Source: Pontibacter qinzhouensis
GTDB lineage: Bacteria; Bacteroidota; Bacteroidia; Cytophagales; Hymenobacteraceae
Length of the DNA stretch: 64,000 nucleotides
Direction of reading: 5' to 3'
Assembly (NCBI RefSeq): GCF_008017455.1
Contig: NZ_VRTY01000007.1
Coordinates: 1 to 64,000 of the forward strand
Part shown: positions 7,801 to 17,349 of the stretch, piece after piece
Position numbering within the stretch: the first letter of the stretch is position 1
How the letters are laid out: every line of letters starts with the position of its first letter
Position numbers and translations under genes: made by a program
Notes under the pieces: model-generated
What the model was told of the DNA's origin: nothing
Databases searched by the model: none
Seen by the model: the letters and a program-made list of their open reading frames with translations, nothing else

Positions 7801-9295
7801 GGTACAGCTGGAAATAAGCCTCGCTCCAGCGCAACTCATTTTTAAGGTTGCTCAAGGTGGTATCTTTTCCTATTCTAACGCACTCAATGCCAGCCATTTC
7901 AGCGAAGTCTTCAAGTTGCTCGGCTGAAATGTTTTGGCTGTAGCAGGTGTGGTGGGCACCACCGGCCAGAATCCAGGCAGCGGCACCTGTTTTCATGTCA
8001 GGAAGTGGTTTCCAGAGTACGCGGGCTACAGGCAGCTTCGGCAGATCCTGCTGCGGATCAACAGCTTCCACTTCGTTTACGATTAAACGGAAACGGTTAC
8101 CCATATCCACGACAGAAGCGTTCAGAGCAGCGCCACCTTTGGCATTGAATACCAGGCGTACCGGATCTGCTTTACCGCCAATACCTAGAGGATGGATTTC
8201 GCAGGATGGTTTGTCGGCTGCAAGGCACTCGTCTACTTCCAGCATGTGTGAACCAAGTACCAATGAATTTCCTGGTTCGAAGTGGTAAGTATAGTCTTCC
8301 ATAAAGGCGTTACCACCTTCCAGGCCACTACCCATTACTTTCATGGCTCTTACCAAAGCAGCTGTTTTCCAGTCGCCTTCGCCGGCAAAGCCGTAACCTT
8401 CGTTCATGAGGCGCTGAACAGCAATGCCTGGTAACTGTGGCATGCCGTGCAGGTCTTCAAACGTGTCGGAGAAACCTTTGTAGCCACCAGCCTCTAAGAA
8501 AGTGCGCATGCCAATTTCAATTTTAGCCGCCTCTCTTAAAGACTCTCTTTGTGCACCACCTTCTTTTAGTGGTTCAGCTATGGTGTATTTTTCTTCGTAC
8601 TCGGCTACCAGCGCATCTACTGCTTCTTCGCTAACCTCGTTTATTACTTTTACAAGGTCGCCGATGCCGTGGGTGTTCACAGCGAAACCAAATTTCAGTT
8701 CAGCCTCTACTTTGTCGCCATCTGTAACGGCTACAAAGCGCATGTTATCGCCGAAGCGCACAAATTTAGCACCTTGCCAGTCGTACCAGCCACAGGCTAC
8801 ACGGCTCCAGTTACCGATTTCTTTCTGAACTTCGGCTTCCTGCCAGTGGCCAACCACTACTTTGCGGTTAATGCGCATACGCGAAACCATAAACCCGAAC
8901 TCACGGTCGCCGTGGGCGCTTTGGGTCAGGTTCATGAAGTCCATGTCGATGGTGCTCCACGGAATGTCGCGGTTAAACTGGGTGTGCAGGTGCAACAAAG
9001 GTTTCTGAAGAACTTTCAGCCCGTTGATCCACATTTTAGCAGGAGAGAAGGTGTGCATCCAGGCAATTACACCTACGCAGTTTTCGGCCACGTTAGCTTC
9101 CTGGCAAATTCTGAAGATCTCCTCTGTTGTTTTAACCACCGGCTTGAAAACAACACGAACGGGTACATCGGCAGCCTGGTCAAGACCAGCAGTGATTTCT
9201 GCTGAATGCGCATCTACCTGTTTCAGCGTTTCTTCGCCATAAAGGTGCTGGCTACCTGTAATGAACCAGACCTCAAATTGTTTTAAATCTATCAT
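7796..9295 (-). CDS. araA: L-arabinose isomerase
   Basis: The 499-residue enzyme interconverts L-arabinose and L-ribulose, the first step of arabinose catabolism. The N-terminus is typical of AraA ([18 protein letters not shown]). Metal and catalytic residues lie in the expected contexts: Glu in GFAGEGDWK, Glu in FMEDYTYHF, His in GSHMLEV and His in GGAHHT. Length matches the family. It is the last gene of the locus, 82 bp after the symporter and behind a terminator-like hairpin (9333-9370), so it may have its own promoter or depend on readthrough. Confidence 0.97.
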   Translation of the reverse strand: MIDLKQFEVWFITGSQHLYGEETLKQVDAHSAEITAGLDQAADVPVRVVFKPVVKTTEEIFRICQEANVAENCVGVIAWMHTFSPAKMWINGLKVLQKPLLHLHTQFNRDIPWSTIDMDFMNLTQSAHGDREFGFMVSRMRINRKVVVGHWQEAEVQKEIGNWSRVACGWYDWQGAKFVRFGDNMRFVAVTDGDKVEAELKFGFAVNTHGIGDLVKVINEVSEEAVDALVAEYEEKYTIAEPLKEGGAQRESLREAAKIEIGMRTFLEAGGYKGFSDTFEDLHGMPQLPGIAVQRLMNEGYGFAGEGDWKTAALVRAMKVMGSGLEGGNAFMEDYTYHFEPGNSLVLGSHMLEVDECLAADKPSCEIHPLGIGGKADPVRLVFNAKGGAALNASVVDMGNRFRLIVNEVEAVDPQQDLPKLPVARVLWKPLPDMKTGAAAWILAGGAHHTCYSQNISAEQLEDFAEMAGIECVRIGKDTTLSNLKNELRWSEAYFQLYR

Positions 9296-9332
9296 GATAA
9301 TAATTGTCTAATCTACAATAACAAATTAAGCT

Positions 9333-9370
9333 AAAAAAAAGGTGCTTACCAACTTTCGTTAGTAAACACC
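9333..9370 (-). terminator. Terminator between symporter and araA
   Basis: A 13-bp stem (9341-9353 with 9358-9370, including two G-U pairs) closes a 4-nt loop and is followed on the minus strand by eight T. It would reduce readthrough from the symporter into araA. Confidence 0.8.
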
Positions 9371-9377
9371 CTTTTTA

Positions 9378-11252
9378 TTAGTACCAGAGGAAATAATAAA
9401 TGAGAAACAAAATTACGACGATACCAACAGCACCTATATTAAATGCTGTGCCCGTGTTAAATAATGTCGGATCTGATACGATGGCTCTCTTATCGGCCAG
9501 CTCAACCCGGGCATTTGTATAAAGTATTATACCGATCATAAGGAGCATGGCTGCCATAAAGTAACCAGCTTCTATGGCCAGGTGGCTGTACTCTTGCGCA
9601 AAAATAACTGTTAGCACCAGTGCCACTAAACCCAACGCAAAGAACATGTAAGAGTACGCTGTAAGCTGACGCTGTCTTTTTTCATCAGGAAGCGGCATTT
9701 TAACTTTAGCGCCTGTTTCCAGAAAGCTGATAGCACAGGCGATAATGCAAAGGATAATGAACACATACCCCATGCGCAGCAGGAACGGCATATCAGGGCT
9801 AATGATTTTGAAAATTATACCAGCCGGAATAGTGGCAATGGCGGTCCAGAGAGCTGCATTTGGTGTAATCTGTTTCCAGAAAAGGCCCATGCCGAATACA
9901 GCCACTACGCCAGGGTAAATATAACCTGTATACTCCTGAATATATTGGAACACCTGGTCCAGAGAGGCCAGCTGAGGCGCTACCAGGGCAGCTATAGCTA
10001 AAGATACCAGGGCAACAATACGCCCAACACGTACCAGCAGTTTGTTACTGGCGTTCGGGCTAAAGTAAGGTTTAAAAATGTCCATGGTGAAAATGGTGGA
10101 GGTACTGTTCACCATCGAGGCAAGCGAAGAGACAATAGCCGCAGCAAGAGCCGCAAAAGCTAAGCCTCTTACACCGGTAGGCACAAAGTTCTTCAGCAGC
10201 CACGGGTAAGCCTGGTCAGATTTTGCTATAGTACCAACGGCTTCGACTGGCTTACCTAAAATAACAGCAAGTTCTTCCGGGGTGTGCGCATTTAACAATA
10301 CATAAGCCGTAATACCCGGGATAACTACGATAAGCGGCATCAGGAGCTTCAGGTAGCCGGCAAACAAAAGGCCTCTTTTTGCCTCGTTAATACTTTTGGC
10401 AGCAAGTCCTTTTTGGATAATGTATTGGTTAAAGCCCCAGTAACCGAGGTTGGTAGCCCACATGGCACCCGCAATTACCGCAATACCCGGTAAGTCAATA
10501 AAGGCATCCTTCTGGCCACCTGTGCCGTCCGGGATCATCAGATGCCCTTCCGGAATAATCATAGAGAAATGGTCTCGGCCTTTTTCATAGATGTTTGCCA
10601 GACCAGCAAATATGCCTTCGCCCTCACCTACTGCATCCAATGCCAGGAAAGTGGTAACCAGACCGCCGCCCACCATAAAGAACACTTGGACAACGTCAGT
10701 CCAGGCAACCGCTTCCAGGCCACCATAAATAGAGTAAATGGCAGAGAAAAGCAACAGGCCTATGATGCCGTACACCAACGGAACACCCATAATCTGCTCC
10801 AGTGCCAGCGCACCCAGGTAACTTACAGATGTTAAGTTTACAAATACATAAACCAGTAACCAGAAAACGGCAAAGGCTGTACTAACACCTCGGTTAAAGC
10901 GATCGTTCAGGAACTGTGGCATGGTGTAAATACCTTTGTCGATGAACACAGGCAGGAAGTATTTTGCCACTATTATAAGCGCGAGTGCGGCCATCCACTC
11001 GTAAGCCGATATGGCCAGACCAATGGCAAACCCGGAGCCGGAGGTGCCAATAAAGTGCTCTGCCGAAATGTTGGCCGCAATAAGCGAGGCGCCAACAGCC
11101 CACCAGGTGAGCGATTTGTCTGCCAGGAAATACTCCTGTGCCGTCTTTTCTACACCTTTCTTCGATCTCGATACCCAAAGTCCCATAAAGATGATGACGC
11201 AGGCATAGAGAATAAAGACGATGTAATCCAGTGTTGAGAATCCAGAATTCAT
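9378..11252 (-). CDS. Sodium/solute symporter, probable arabinose transporter
   Basis: This 624-residue inner-membrane protein belongs to the sodium:solute symporter (SSS/SGLT) family, with about 14 hydrophobic segments. Family landmarks are FLADKSLTWWAVGASLIAAN near residue 40, a Ser/Gly-rich loop (EHFIGTSGSGF), and AALAAAIVSSLASMVNSTSTIFTMDIF in the middle. Members move sugars, including galactose and glucose, with Na+. Its place between araD and araA makes L-arabinose the likely substrate, which is inference. It is separated from araD by a 563-bp gap containing a terminator and two repeats. Confidence 0.92.
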   Translation of the reverse strand: MNSGFSTLDYIVFILYACVIIFMGLWVSRSKKGVEKTAQEYFLADKSLTWWAVGASLIAANISAEHFIGTSGSGFAIGLAISAYEWMAALALIIVAKYFLPVFIDKGIYTMPQFLNDRFNRGVSTAFAVFWLLVYVFVNLTSVSYLGALALEQIMGVPLVYGIIGLLLFSAIYSIYGGLEAVAWTDVVQVFFMVGGGLVTTFLALDAVGEGEGIFAGLANIYEKGRDHFSMIIPEGHLMIPDGTGGQKDAFIDLPGIAVIAGAMWATNLGYWGFNQYIIQKGLAAKSINEAKRGLLFAGYLKLLMPLIVVIPGITAYVLLNAHTPEELAVILGKPVEAVGTIAKSDQAYPWLLKNFVPTGVRGLAFAALAAAIVSSLASMVNSTSTIFTMDIFKPYFSPNASNKLLVRVGRIVALVSLAIAALVAPQLASLDQVFQYIQEYTGYIYPGVVAVFGMGLFWKQITPNAALWTAIATIPAGIIFKIISPDMPFLLRMGYVFIILCIIACAISFLETGAKVKMPLPDEKRQRQLTAYSYMFFALGLVALVLTVIFAQEYSHLAIEAGYFMAAMLLMIGIILYTNARVELADKRAIVSDPTLFNTGTAFNIGAVGIVVILFLIYYFLWY

Positions 11253-11490
11253 GTGTCAGTTTTAGTGTTGTGTGAGTTGGTTTTGTTTAAACAGTTTTTC
11301 GAATTTGATTTAAATATAGGGATTTTCTTTTACGCCTAACTTATGCTTGGAAAATAGTAGGCACATTTTTTTCAAAATGAAAGGAATACGTATGTTCGTT
11401 ATGCTTTTTTACCCATTCTGCCCGTTGCAAAGCTGCTTAACCGTTAAAACTATTTTCTTAGCGGAAATAAGAAATAAGAGGTTCTGACAG

Positions 11491-11547
11491 AATTATTTAA
11501 ATGAAATGGTCCTTCCAAAGCAATTTCTTCTCAAAAGTGCCAAGGGT
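11491..11547 (-). repeat. 57-bp dispersed repeat, copy 5
   Basis: The minus strand reads ACCCTTGG, GCTTTGGAAGG and TTTCATTTAAATAATT. It is in sense downstream of araD (268 bp after its stop, past the terminator) and faces away from copy 6. Confidence 0.92.
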
Positions 11548-11590
11548 TACCTCACACCTTAAGCCACTACTGCTGCTAAAATGCCGCTCA

Positions 11591-11648
11591 ACCCTTGAGA
11601 GTGAAAAGCATAAAAACCTTTTGGAAGGGGTATTTTATTTAAATAATT
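11591..11648 (+). repeat. 57-bp dispersed repeat, copy 6 (58 bp)
   Basis: It reads ACCCTTGA, CTTTTGGAAGG and TTTTATTTAAATAATT. With copy 5 it makes an inverted pair with the CCCTTG ends toward each other. Confidence 0.9.
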
Positions 11649-11723
11649 GGATAGAGGTTGAAACAAGAACCAAAATTAAAATAGCAGTTATTCTTTCAGA
11701 TGAAGCTAACTTACAAGAAAGAG

Positions 11724-11777
11724 AAAAAGCAGCCAATTTACCCTAGTTGATGCACCGGAGTAAAAGGGCTGCTTTTT
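11724..11777 (-). terminator. Terminator downstream of araD
   Basis: An 11-bp perfect stem, AAAAAGCAGCC with GGCTGCTTTTT, encloses a 32-nt loop and gives a T-tract on the minus strand. It lies 38 bp after the araD stop. Confidence 0.75.
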
Positions 11778-11815
11778 GCTGATGAAGGAACTAGCTGCAT
11801 TAGGTGTCTGAAATG

Positions 11816-12514
11816 CTATTGGCCGTAATAAGAGCCGGCCCCATGTTTCCGGTCGTAGTGCTTGCGAATAAGCGAATCCTGTAAACGCGGAACACTTGGC
11901 CTGATTTGCTCGGTGAGGTAGGCCATGCGCGCTACTTCTTCTACCACGGCACTGTTATAAACAGCCTTTTCCGGTGTTTTACCCCAGGTAAAGGGAGCGT
12001 GGTTGCCTACCAGCACCATTTCCATTTCTTCGTAGCTCATGCCTTTGCTCTCCAGGGCATTCATAATCTGGAAACCAGTCTGGTACTCATAATCGCCCTG
12101 AATCATCTCATCGTTCATGGGAGGAGCGCATGGAATGTCGAAGGTGTTGTGGTCGGCGTGTGTGGTGCCGTAAATCGGGATGTCGCGTTGTGCCTGTGCC
12201 CAGGCGGTGGCGTAGGTGGAGTGCGTGTGCACAATGCCGCCAATGTTCTCCCAGTGCTTGTAGAGTACCGCATGGGTTTTAGTGTCAGACGACGGCCGGA
12301 GAGAGCCTTCCACAGTTACCCCGTCAAAGTCAACGATCACCATTTTCTCTGGCGAAAGATCTTCGTAGGGTACGCCACTTGGTTTAATGGCAAACACACC
12401 CAGATTGCGGTTGGCGGCACTCACGTTACCAAAAGTAAAAAGAACTAAACCCAGTTTTGGGAGCTGCATGTTCGCCTGGTAAGCAGCTTCCTTAATATCT
12501 TGATATTTATCCAT
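11816..12514 (-). CDS. araD: L-ribulose-5-phosphate 4-epimerase
   Basis: The 232-residue class II aldolase-fold enzyme converts L-ribulose 5-phosphate to D-xylulose 5-phosphate, the last arabinose-specific step. The zinc site is visible as HTHSTYATAWAQ (about residues 95-97) with a later histidine in VGNHAPFTWG. The family pattern GNVSAANR and IKPSGVPYEDL is also present. It starts 8 bp after the araB stop codon, so the two are co-transcribed. A hairpin terminator follows at 11724-11777. Confidence 0.97.
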   Translation of the reverse strand: MDKYQDIKEAAYQANMQLPKLGLVLFTFGNVSAANRNLGVFAIKPSGVPYEDLSPEKMVIVDFDGVTVEGSLRPSSDTKTHAVLYKHWENIGGIVHTHSTYATAWAQAQRDIPIYGTTHADHNTFDIPCAPPMNDEMIQGDYEYQTGFQIMNALESKGMSYEEMEMVLVGNHAPFTWGKTPEKAVYNSAVVEEVARMAYLTEQIRPSVPRLQDSLIRKHYDRKHGAGSYYGQ

Positions 12515-12522
12515 TTGTAAAC

Positions 12523-14247
12523 TTATCTTACAACTTCTTCTTGAACATCTGAAACCTCTTCCGGTTTGGAGCTTACGGTTTGCTTTTCAATGGCATTTCC
12601 CAGCTCTGTGAACTTACGGAAGCGCTTGGCATAAACAGCAGCCCGTGCAGCATCTGGTGTGTATTCGGCATCGAAACCTTGCCCCATAGCAGCCATGGCA
12701 TCTTCTACGGCAGGGTAAAGGCCAGCAGCAGTGGCAGCAAACATAGCGGCTCCAATAGCACATGTCTGCTCCGACTTATGAATCCGGATAGGCATGTTCA
12801 TCACATCGGCCATCATCTGCATAATAAAAGGAGACTTACGTGCCACACCACCTAAACCGATCAAACCCTTTACCGGAACACCCTGCTCAATAAAGCGGTC
12901 TACAATTTTTTTTGCTCCGAAGCAGGTCGCTTCTACCAAAGCTCTGAACACACGTGGTGCATCGCTTCCTAAACCTAGTCCGGCAATGGCACCTTTCAGC
13001 ATCTGGTTGGCATCTGGCGTGCGGCGACCGTTAAACCAGTCGATAGCAAACTCGCTGTTTTCGGTAAGAGGCAAGGCTGCTGCCTGTTCGGCCAATGTCG
13101 GTATTATTTTATCAGATAACTCTTCGATAAGGGCTTTTGCTGTTTCAGCATCAACAACTTTTGAGTCGGTCAGCAGGTTCTGCAGCGGCCACATCACGAG
13201 GCGCTTAAACCAGGCATAGGTATCGCCGAAAGCCGACTGGCCTGCCTCCAGACCCATCATGCCGGGTATAACAGAACCAGGTACTTGGCCGCAGATGCCA
13301 TTTACCAAGGTATCTGCTAACTCTGCGGTTGGTGCCACTACCATATCGCAGGTAGAGGTACCCATTACTTTACTCACATAATAAGGCTCAATCTGGCCAC
13401 CTACTGCACCCATGTGGGCATCAAAAGCGCCTACACCTATCACTACATCTGTTGTAAGACCTAGTCGGTCGGCCCATTCCTGGCTCAGGTTTCCGGCAGC
13501 TACATCAGAAGAATACGTATCTTCAAACAGTCTTTCTCTGAAGCCTTTCAGGAGCGGATCAAGAGTAGCGAAAAATTCTTCTGGTGGAAGACCACCGAAC
13601 TCAGCTGCCCACAAAGCTTTATGGCCTGCAGCACATACGCTTCGCTTCATCTGCGCCACATCCGAACCGCCTGTCAGCAGGAACGGAATCCAGTCGCAAT
13701 GCTCTACCCAGGAATAGATGGCGCCACGCACCTGCTCATCGGCACGGAGCACATGCAGCAGCTTAGACCAGAACCACTCAGAAGAGTAGATACCGCCTAC
13801 AAACTGCAGGTAATTGGTGTCGAACTTGGTGGCATGCTGGTTTATTTCTGCCGCTTCGTGTACCCCGGTGTGATCTTTCCAGAGCACAAACATAGCATTA
13901 GGGTTTTGCTCAAAACCAGGAAGCAGTGAAAGTGGAGTTCCTGTTTTGTCGACAGCTACAGGCGTAGAACCAGTGGTGTCTACAGATATTCCCTTTACAG
14001 CTGCCGCTATTGCGGGGTCGCCTGCTTTTGCCAGACAGTCTTTTATGGTATGTTCCAAACCTTCCACGTAATCCAGCGGGTGCTGGCGGAACTGGTTGTC
14101 GGCTGGAACGCAGAAATCACCTGCTTTCCAACGTGGGTAGTAATACACAGAGGCAGAGATCTCCTGGCCGTTGGCGGCATTAACCAACACGGAGCGCACA
14201 GAATCTGACCCGTAATCTACTCCGATAACGTATGAATCTTTGTTCAA
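12523..14247 (-). CDS. araB: Ribulokinase
   Basis: The 574-residue FGGY-family kinase phosphorylates L-ribulose with ATP. The N-terminal phosphate-binding loop reads GVDYGSDSVRS. The substrate region FDTNYLQFVGGIYSSEWFWSKLLHV and the C-terminal actin-like ATP motif (GLGGVARKSPFIMQMMADVM) are present. Length is standard for AraB. It leads the araBD unit and lies 71 bp after the Nudix regulator gene. A GTGT-N7-ACAC palindrome in that gap may be an operator. Confidence 0.97.
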   Translation of the reverse strand: MNKDSYVIGVDYGSDSVRSVLVNAANGQEISASVYYYPRWKAGDFCVPADNQFRQHPLDYVEGLEHTIKDCLAKAGDPAIAAAVKGISVDTTGSTPVAVDKTGTPLSLLPGFEQNPNAMFVLWKDHTGVHEAAEINQHATKFDTNYLQFVGGIYSSEWFWSKLLHVLRADEQVRGAIYSWVEHCDWIPFLLTGGSDVAQMKRSVCAAGHKALWAAEFGGLPPEEFFATLDPLLKGFRERLFEDTYSSDVAAGNLSQEWADRLGLTTDVVIGVGAFDAHMGAVGGQIEPYYVSKVMGTSTCDMVVAPTAELADTLVNGICGQVPGSVIPGMMGLEAGQSAFGDTYAWFKRLVMWPLQNLLTDSKVVDAETAKALIEELSDKIIPTLAEQAAALPLTENSEFAIDWFNGRRTPDANQMLKGAIAGLGLGSDAPRVFRALVEATCFGAKKIVDRFIEQGVPVKGLIGLGGVARKSPFIMQMMADVMNMPIRIHKSEQTCAIGAAMFAATAAGLYPAVEDAMAAMGQGFDAEYTPDAARAAVYAKRFRKFTELGNAIEKQTVSSKPEEVSDVQEEVVR

Positions 14248-14266
14248 GGCTTTAAGTTTTAATTTT

Positions 14267-14281
14267 GTGTCAAATTAACAC
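14267..14281. promoter_or_regulatory. Possible AraR operator upstream of araB
   Basis: The gap between the regulator and araB contains GTGTCAAATTAACAC, an interrupted palindrome. On the minus strand it overlaps TTAATTTG, a near match to the Bacteroidota -7 element. Binding there would block the promoter. Assignment to AraR is inference. Confidence 0.35.
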
Positions 14282-14318
14282 TTATAAATCTAAAAAAAAA
14301 AGCTTGAGCTAATTAAAG

Positions 14319-15044
14319 TTAGTTAAGTGATGTTTCGTTTATCAGAAATTTATCAGGCTTCGGAATAAAATTCAGAAACGACTGAAAATCATCGAGATAC
14401 TTTGTCTGGTCGAGTTTGTAATAAAAGGCCCCTTTTTTGGAGCTCTCCTTATCTTTGTCGGCTTGTTTAATTAAAAGGCCTGTAGAGAGGAGCTTTCGGC
14501 TGAAGTTCCGTTTGTCGAGGGTGGTGTCGTAAAGCCCTTCGTAAAGCGCCTGCAGCTGCGGAATGGTAAATTTTTCGGGCAACAGCTCGAACAGGATAGG
14601 GTGGAAGGCTGCTTTGTAGCGCAGGCTGTTTTTGGCCATCTCTACCATTTTCTCATGGTCGAAGATCAGCTGTGGCATTTCCTTAATAGGGAACCATTCT
14701 GCATGGTAGTCTTTGCTGAGTTGTTTCTCGTATTTATGAATGTCGATCAGGGCAAAAAATGCAACGGCAATTGTTCTCTCCACAGGGTCGCGGTTCGGGT
14801 TGCTGAAAGCCTGCAACTGCTCCATGTACACATTTTCGAGACCGGTAAGCTGTTTCAGAATTCGATTGGCAGCCTGCTCTAAGGTTTCCTCAGGACGAAT
14901 AAAACCGCCCATTAAGCTCCACTTTGCTCTTTCGGGCGCAAAGCCGCGCTGCACAAGCAGTAGTTTGTAGTTTTCACCATCGAAGCCGAAAATTATGCAG
15001 TCAACAGCTACCAGTATGCGGGTCTGGCCAGAATATTTAATCAT
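14319..15044 (-). CDS. Nudix-fold transcriptional regulator, AraR-like
   Basis: The 241-residue protein has an N-terminal Nudix-like domain (about residues 8-140) and a C-terminal winged-helix region (about 150-220). The Nudix box is degenerate: the segment following GGFIRPEE reads NRILKQ where catalytic members have REUxEE, so hydrolase activity is unlikely. Nudix-derived regulators of the NrtR family include BtAraR, which controls arabinose use in Bacteroides. Position directly upstream of araBD strongly supports the AraR role, sensing L-arabinose. Direct evidence of ligand or site is not visible. Confidence 0.88.
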   Translation of the reverse strand: MIKYSGQTRILVAVDCIIFGFDGENYKLLLVQRGFAPERAKWSLMGGFIRPEETLEQAANRILKQLTGLENVYMEQLQAFSNPNRDPVERTIAVAFFALIDIHKYEKQLSKDYHAEWFPIKEMPQLIFDHEKMVEMAKNSLRYKAAFHPILFELLPEKFTIPQLQALYEGLYDTTLDKRNFSRKLLSTGLLIKQADKDKESSKKGAFYYKLDQTKYLDDFQSFLNFIPKPDKFLINETSLN

Positions 15045-15203
15045 TATGCGGATGTTGTATTGTTTGCTTCTGCTATATTGAAGAAAAAATCACGTAATCT
15101 CAAGTATTTCCCTGACTTCTATTGATTTTTCTAAAATTTTATCAGTAAAATCGGTTTTTATATATTAATTAACTAGCGTTCGTGTATTTTTTAAGTACAA
15201 TGC

Positions 15204-15230
15204 ACCCTTAGATCTTTTGTACTGGAAGGG
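15204..15230 (+). repeat. Partial 57-bp repeat (left and central boxes)
   Basis: ACCCTTAGA is followed by TACTGGAAGGG at shortened spacing, but the right AATAATT end is missing. It looks like a decayed copy. Confidence 0.4.
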
Positions 15231-15447
15231 TTTACCAGTAGATGGAGAATTCAGTAGTTACGTAAAAATTACTGACTTTAATTTGCTGTTATCGCCTCAA
15301 GCAAGGTAGCTTCAGGAAGTGATGCTAGCTTAGCAGCAATCCTATATAGTATACGAATTTTTATTTAACAAGTGTCTCCTGCACTTTTATTTTAAGATGC
15401 TTTACAGGTTATTGCTACAAATGAAGTTAATTAAATTTAGCTTACTT

Positions 15448-15504
15448 ACCCTTGAGGATTTTTGTAGAGAATATTGTTGGAAGGCCAATTTTATTGGAAA
15501 AATT
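15448..15504 (+). repeat. 57-bp dispersed repeat, copy 7 (degenerate)
   Basis: It reads ACCCTTGA, TGTTGGAAGGCC and TTTTATTGGAAAAATT, with exact family length despite substitutions. It lies in a divergent region. Confidence 0.8.
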
Positions 15505-15730
15505 CTGAATTACGTAAAACCAAGGTAGCTGTGGCTTCTGTAGCATAATTCGTATAATAATTAAAGTCCACAGCCAAAGTGGATTTGCTGCATCATCAGG
15601 TCCTTCCTCGTTTCAATTAAGCGGTACACAATGGCAGAGGTGGAGTTGGAGAAGCACTGGAGCATTATTATATAAGCTTTAACTTACGAAGTTCAAAACT
15701 CCTATATACAGAGTATTACAAACTTATTAA

Positions 15731-16510
15731 ATGCGGAAGTATTATAAAGACAAGACAGTTTTGGTTACAGGGGGAGCTCAAGGCATTGGTTTGGGTCTGG
15801 CACTAAAGTTTGCTGAGGCTGGCGCTGCAGTTATAGTGGCCGATATAGATGAAGAAGCCGGTGGCGAGGCTGTTGAGAGAATAAGAAAAGTTAATGAGAG
15901 GGTTCAGTTCCAGCTCTGTAATGTAGCTTTAGAAGAGCAGGTGGCGGCTCTGCTGGAACAAATAGCAGGAACCTACGGAAAGCTGGACGTACTCATTAAC
16001 AATGCCGCACTTGCCGATCCGGTGGTAGCACCAATTGAGGCGCTGGATATGCAGATGTTTGATCAGGTGCTCGCCATTAATTTGCGTGGGCCTGTTCTTT
16101 GCGCCAAATATGCCGTACCACTGCTCCGGCTTTCGCAGCACCCTTGCATTTTAAATATTAGCTCAACGCGCGCTTTTATGTCGGAGGCGAACACCTTTCC
16201 TTATTCGGTATCGAAAGGAGGAATTGAAGCCCTAACACATGCACTTGCCATTAGTCTTTCTCAAGACGGGATACGGGTAAATGCCATTGCCCCAGGTTGG
16301 ATCGAAACAGGCAACTGGCAAAAAAGCAGCCGACGCCAGGAACCAAACCACAGCCAGCAAGACAAGGAGCAACACCCGGTGGGCAGGGTAGGTGTGCCGT
16401 CCGATATTGCAGAGGCTGCATTATTTTTATGCTCCGACAAAGCTGGATTTATAACCGGGCAAAGTCTTATTATAGATGGAGGTATGTCTGTGAAAATGAT
16501 TTATGTATAA
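15731..16510 (+). CDS. SDR-family oxidoreductase
   Basis: The 259-residue classical short-chain dehydrogenase/reductase uses NAD(P)H. The nucleotide-binding TGGAQGIG lies at residues 13-20, NNAA at about 90, the catalytic Ser in LNISSTRAF, and the YxxxK motif in YSVSKGG. The C-terminal family motif GQSLIIDGG is intact. An Asp after the second strand (VADID) suggests preference for NAD. Its substrate is unknown. It seems monocistronic. Confidence 0.92.
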   Translation: MRKYYKDKTVLVTGGAQGIGLGLALKFAEAGAAVIVADIDEEAGGEAVERIRKVNERVQFQLCNVALEEQVAALLEQIAGTYGKLDVLINNAALADPVVAPIEALDMQMFDQVLAINLRGPVLCAKYAVPLLRLSQHPCILNISSTRAFMSEANTFPYSVSKGGIEALTHALAISLSQDGIRVNAIAPGWIETGNWQKSSRRQEPNHSQQDKEQHPVGRVGVPSDIAEAALFLCSDKAGFITGQSLIIDGGMSVKMIYV

Positions 16511-16695
16511 GATGCTAATCTTTTGAAAAACAATCTGATATAATACATATAATTAATGCATATTAGCTACCTTAAGGCAGCATGTACAATACAGAGGAAG
16601 CGCCTGAAGCTGCCGCGTTAAGGAGGAGTAGCTTGTTTTTAAGTCAACCAAGTTGGCCGGCTGTACGATAAATAGAGGGTACTTATATTATAACC

Positions 16696-17349
16696 ATGAC
16701 CACAGCTCCTCAAACACCCACTATTCTTTATGTTACCAACCCTATGTGTGCCTGGTGCTACGGCTTTACACCGGTTATGCGGCGCTTGCGGGCTCTGTGG
16801 CACGGCCGGCTTAACATAAAAATACTCATTGGCGATATGCAGGCTTACGCGACCGAACCGCTCTTAGCATCCGAAAAAGAGCGCCTGGCAGTAAGCTGGC
16901 ATCGTGTGCAGCAACGCGTCAACCTTCCGTTCGACTACCGCTTCTTCCTGAAGAGGTATTTTGTGTACCATACTGAGCCTGTATGCCGGGCCTTACTGGT
17001 GGTGAAACTACTAAGGCCCGTCCTGACGCTGGAGGTGCTCCGGGCGCTGCACTCTGCCTTTTTTGCCGATGGCCTGGATCTGACGAATCCTGATAATATT
17101 TACCAGGTAGTAAAATTGTTCGGGATTTCAGAGAATCTGTTTTTCGCCTTATATGAATCGGATGAAATAATGGAGCAGTTAGAGGAGGAGTTTAAGCTGG
17201 CAGAGCGTATTGGTGCAACAAGTTTCCCGAGTGTTTACCTCGAAACACAGCGCGGACCGGAACTTCTGGTAAAAGGTTTCTGTGACTTAGATTTTCTTGA
17301 GGATAAATTACTTCAGCATTTACAGTTCAGCAGAGTTAGCGGTTACTAG
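16696..17349 (+). CDS. DsbA-family thioredoxin-fold protein
   Basis: The 217-residue protein has a thioredoxin-fold redox motif CAWC near residue 18 (NPMCAWCYGF) and a helical insertion, as in the DsbA/FrnE-like cytoplasmic group. The cis-proline segment appears as TSFPSVYL near residue 174. There is no signal peptide, so a cytoplasmic disulfide or chaperone-like role is more likely than periplasmic oxidation. The gene is followed after 3 bp by repeat copy 8 with no other terminator visible. Confidence 0.85.
   Translation: MTTAPQTPTILYVTNPMCAWCYGFTPVMRRLRALWHGRLNIKILIGDMQAYATEPLLASEKERLAVSWHRVQQRVNLPFDYRFFLKRYFVYHTEPVCRALLVVKLLRPVLTLEVLRALHSAFFADGLDLTNPDNIYQVVKLFGISENLFFALYESDEIMEQLEEEFKLAERIGATSFPSVYLETQRGPELLVKGFCDLDFLEDKLLQHLQFSRVSGY

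Larger units (their letters stand above)
11253..11815. other. Intergenic region within the arabinose locus
   Basis: It holds two repeat copies in opposite orientation 43 bp apart and a terminator for araBD. No gene is credible here. Confidence 0.7.
15045..15730. other. Divergent intergenic region
   Basis: This long AT-rich stretch holds repeat copy 7 and a partial repeat at 15204-15230. No gene is supported. Confidence 0.6.
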
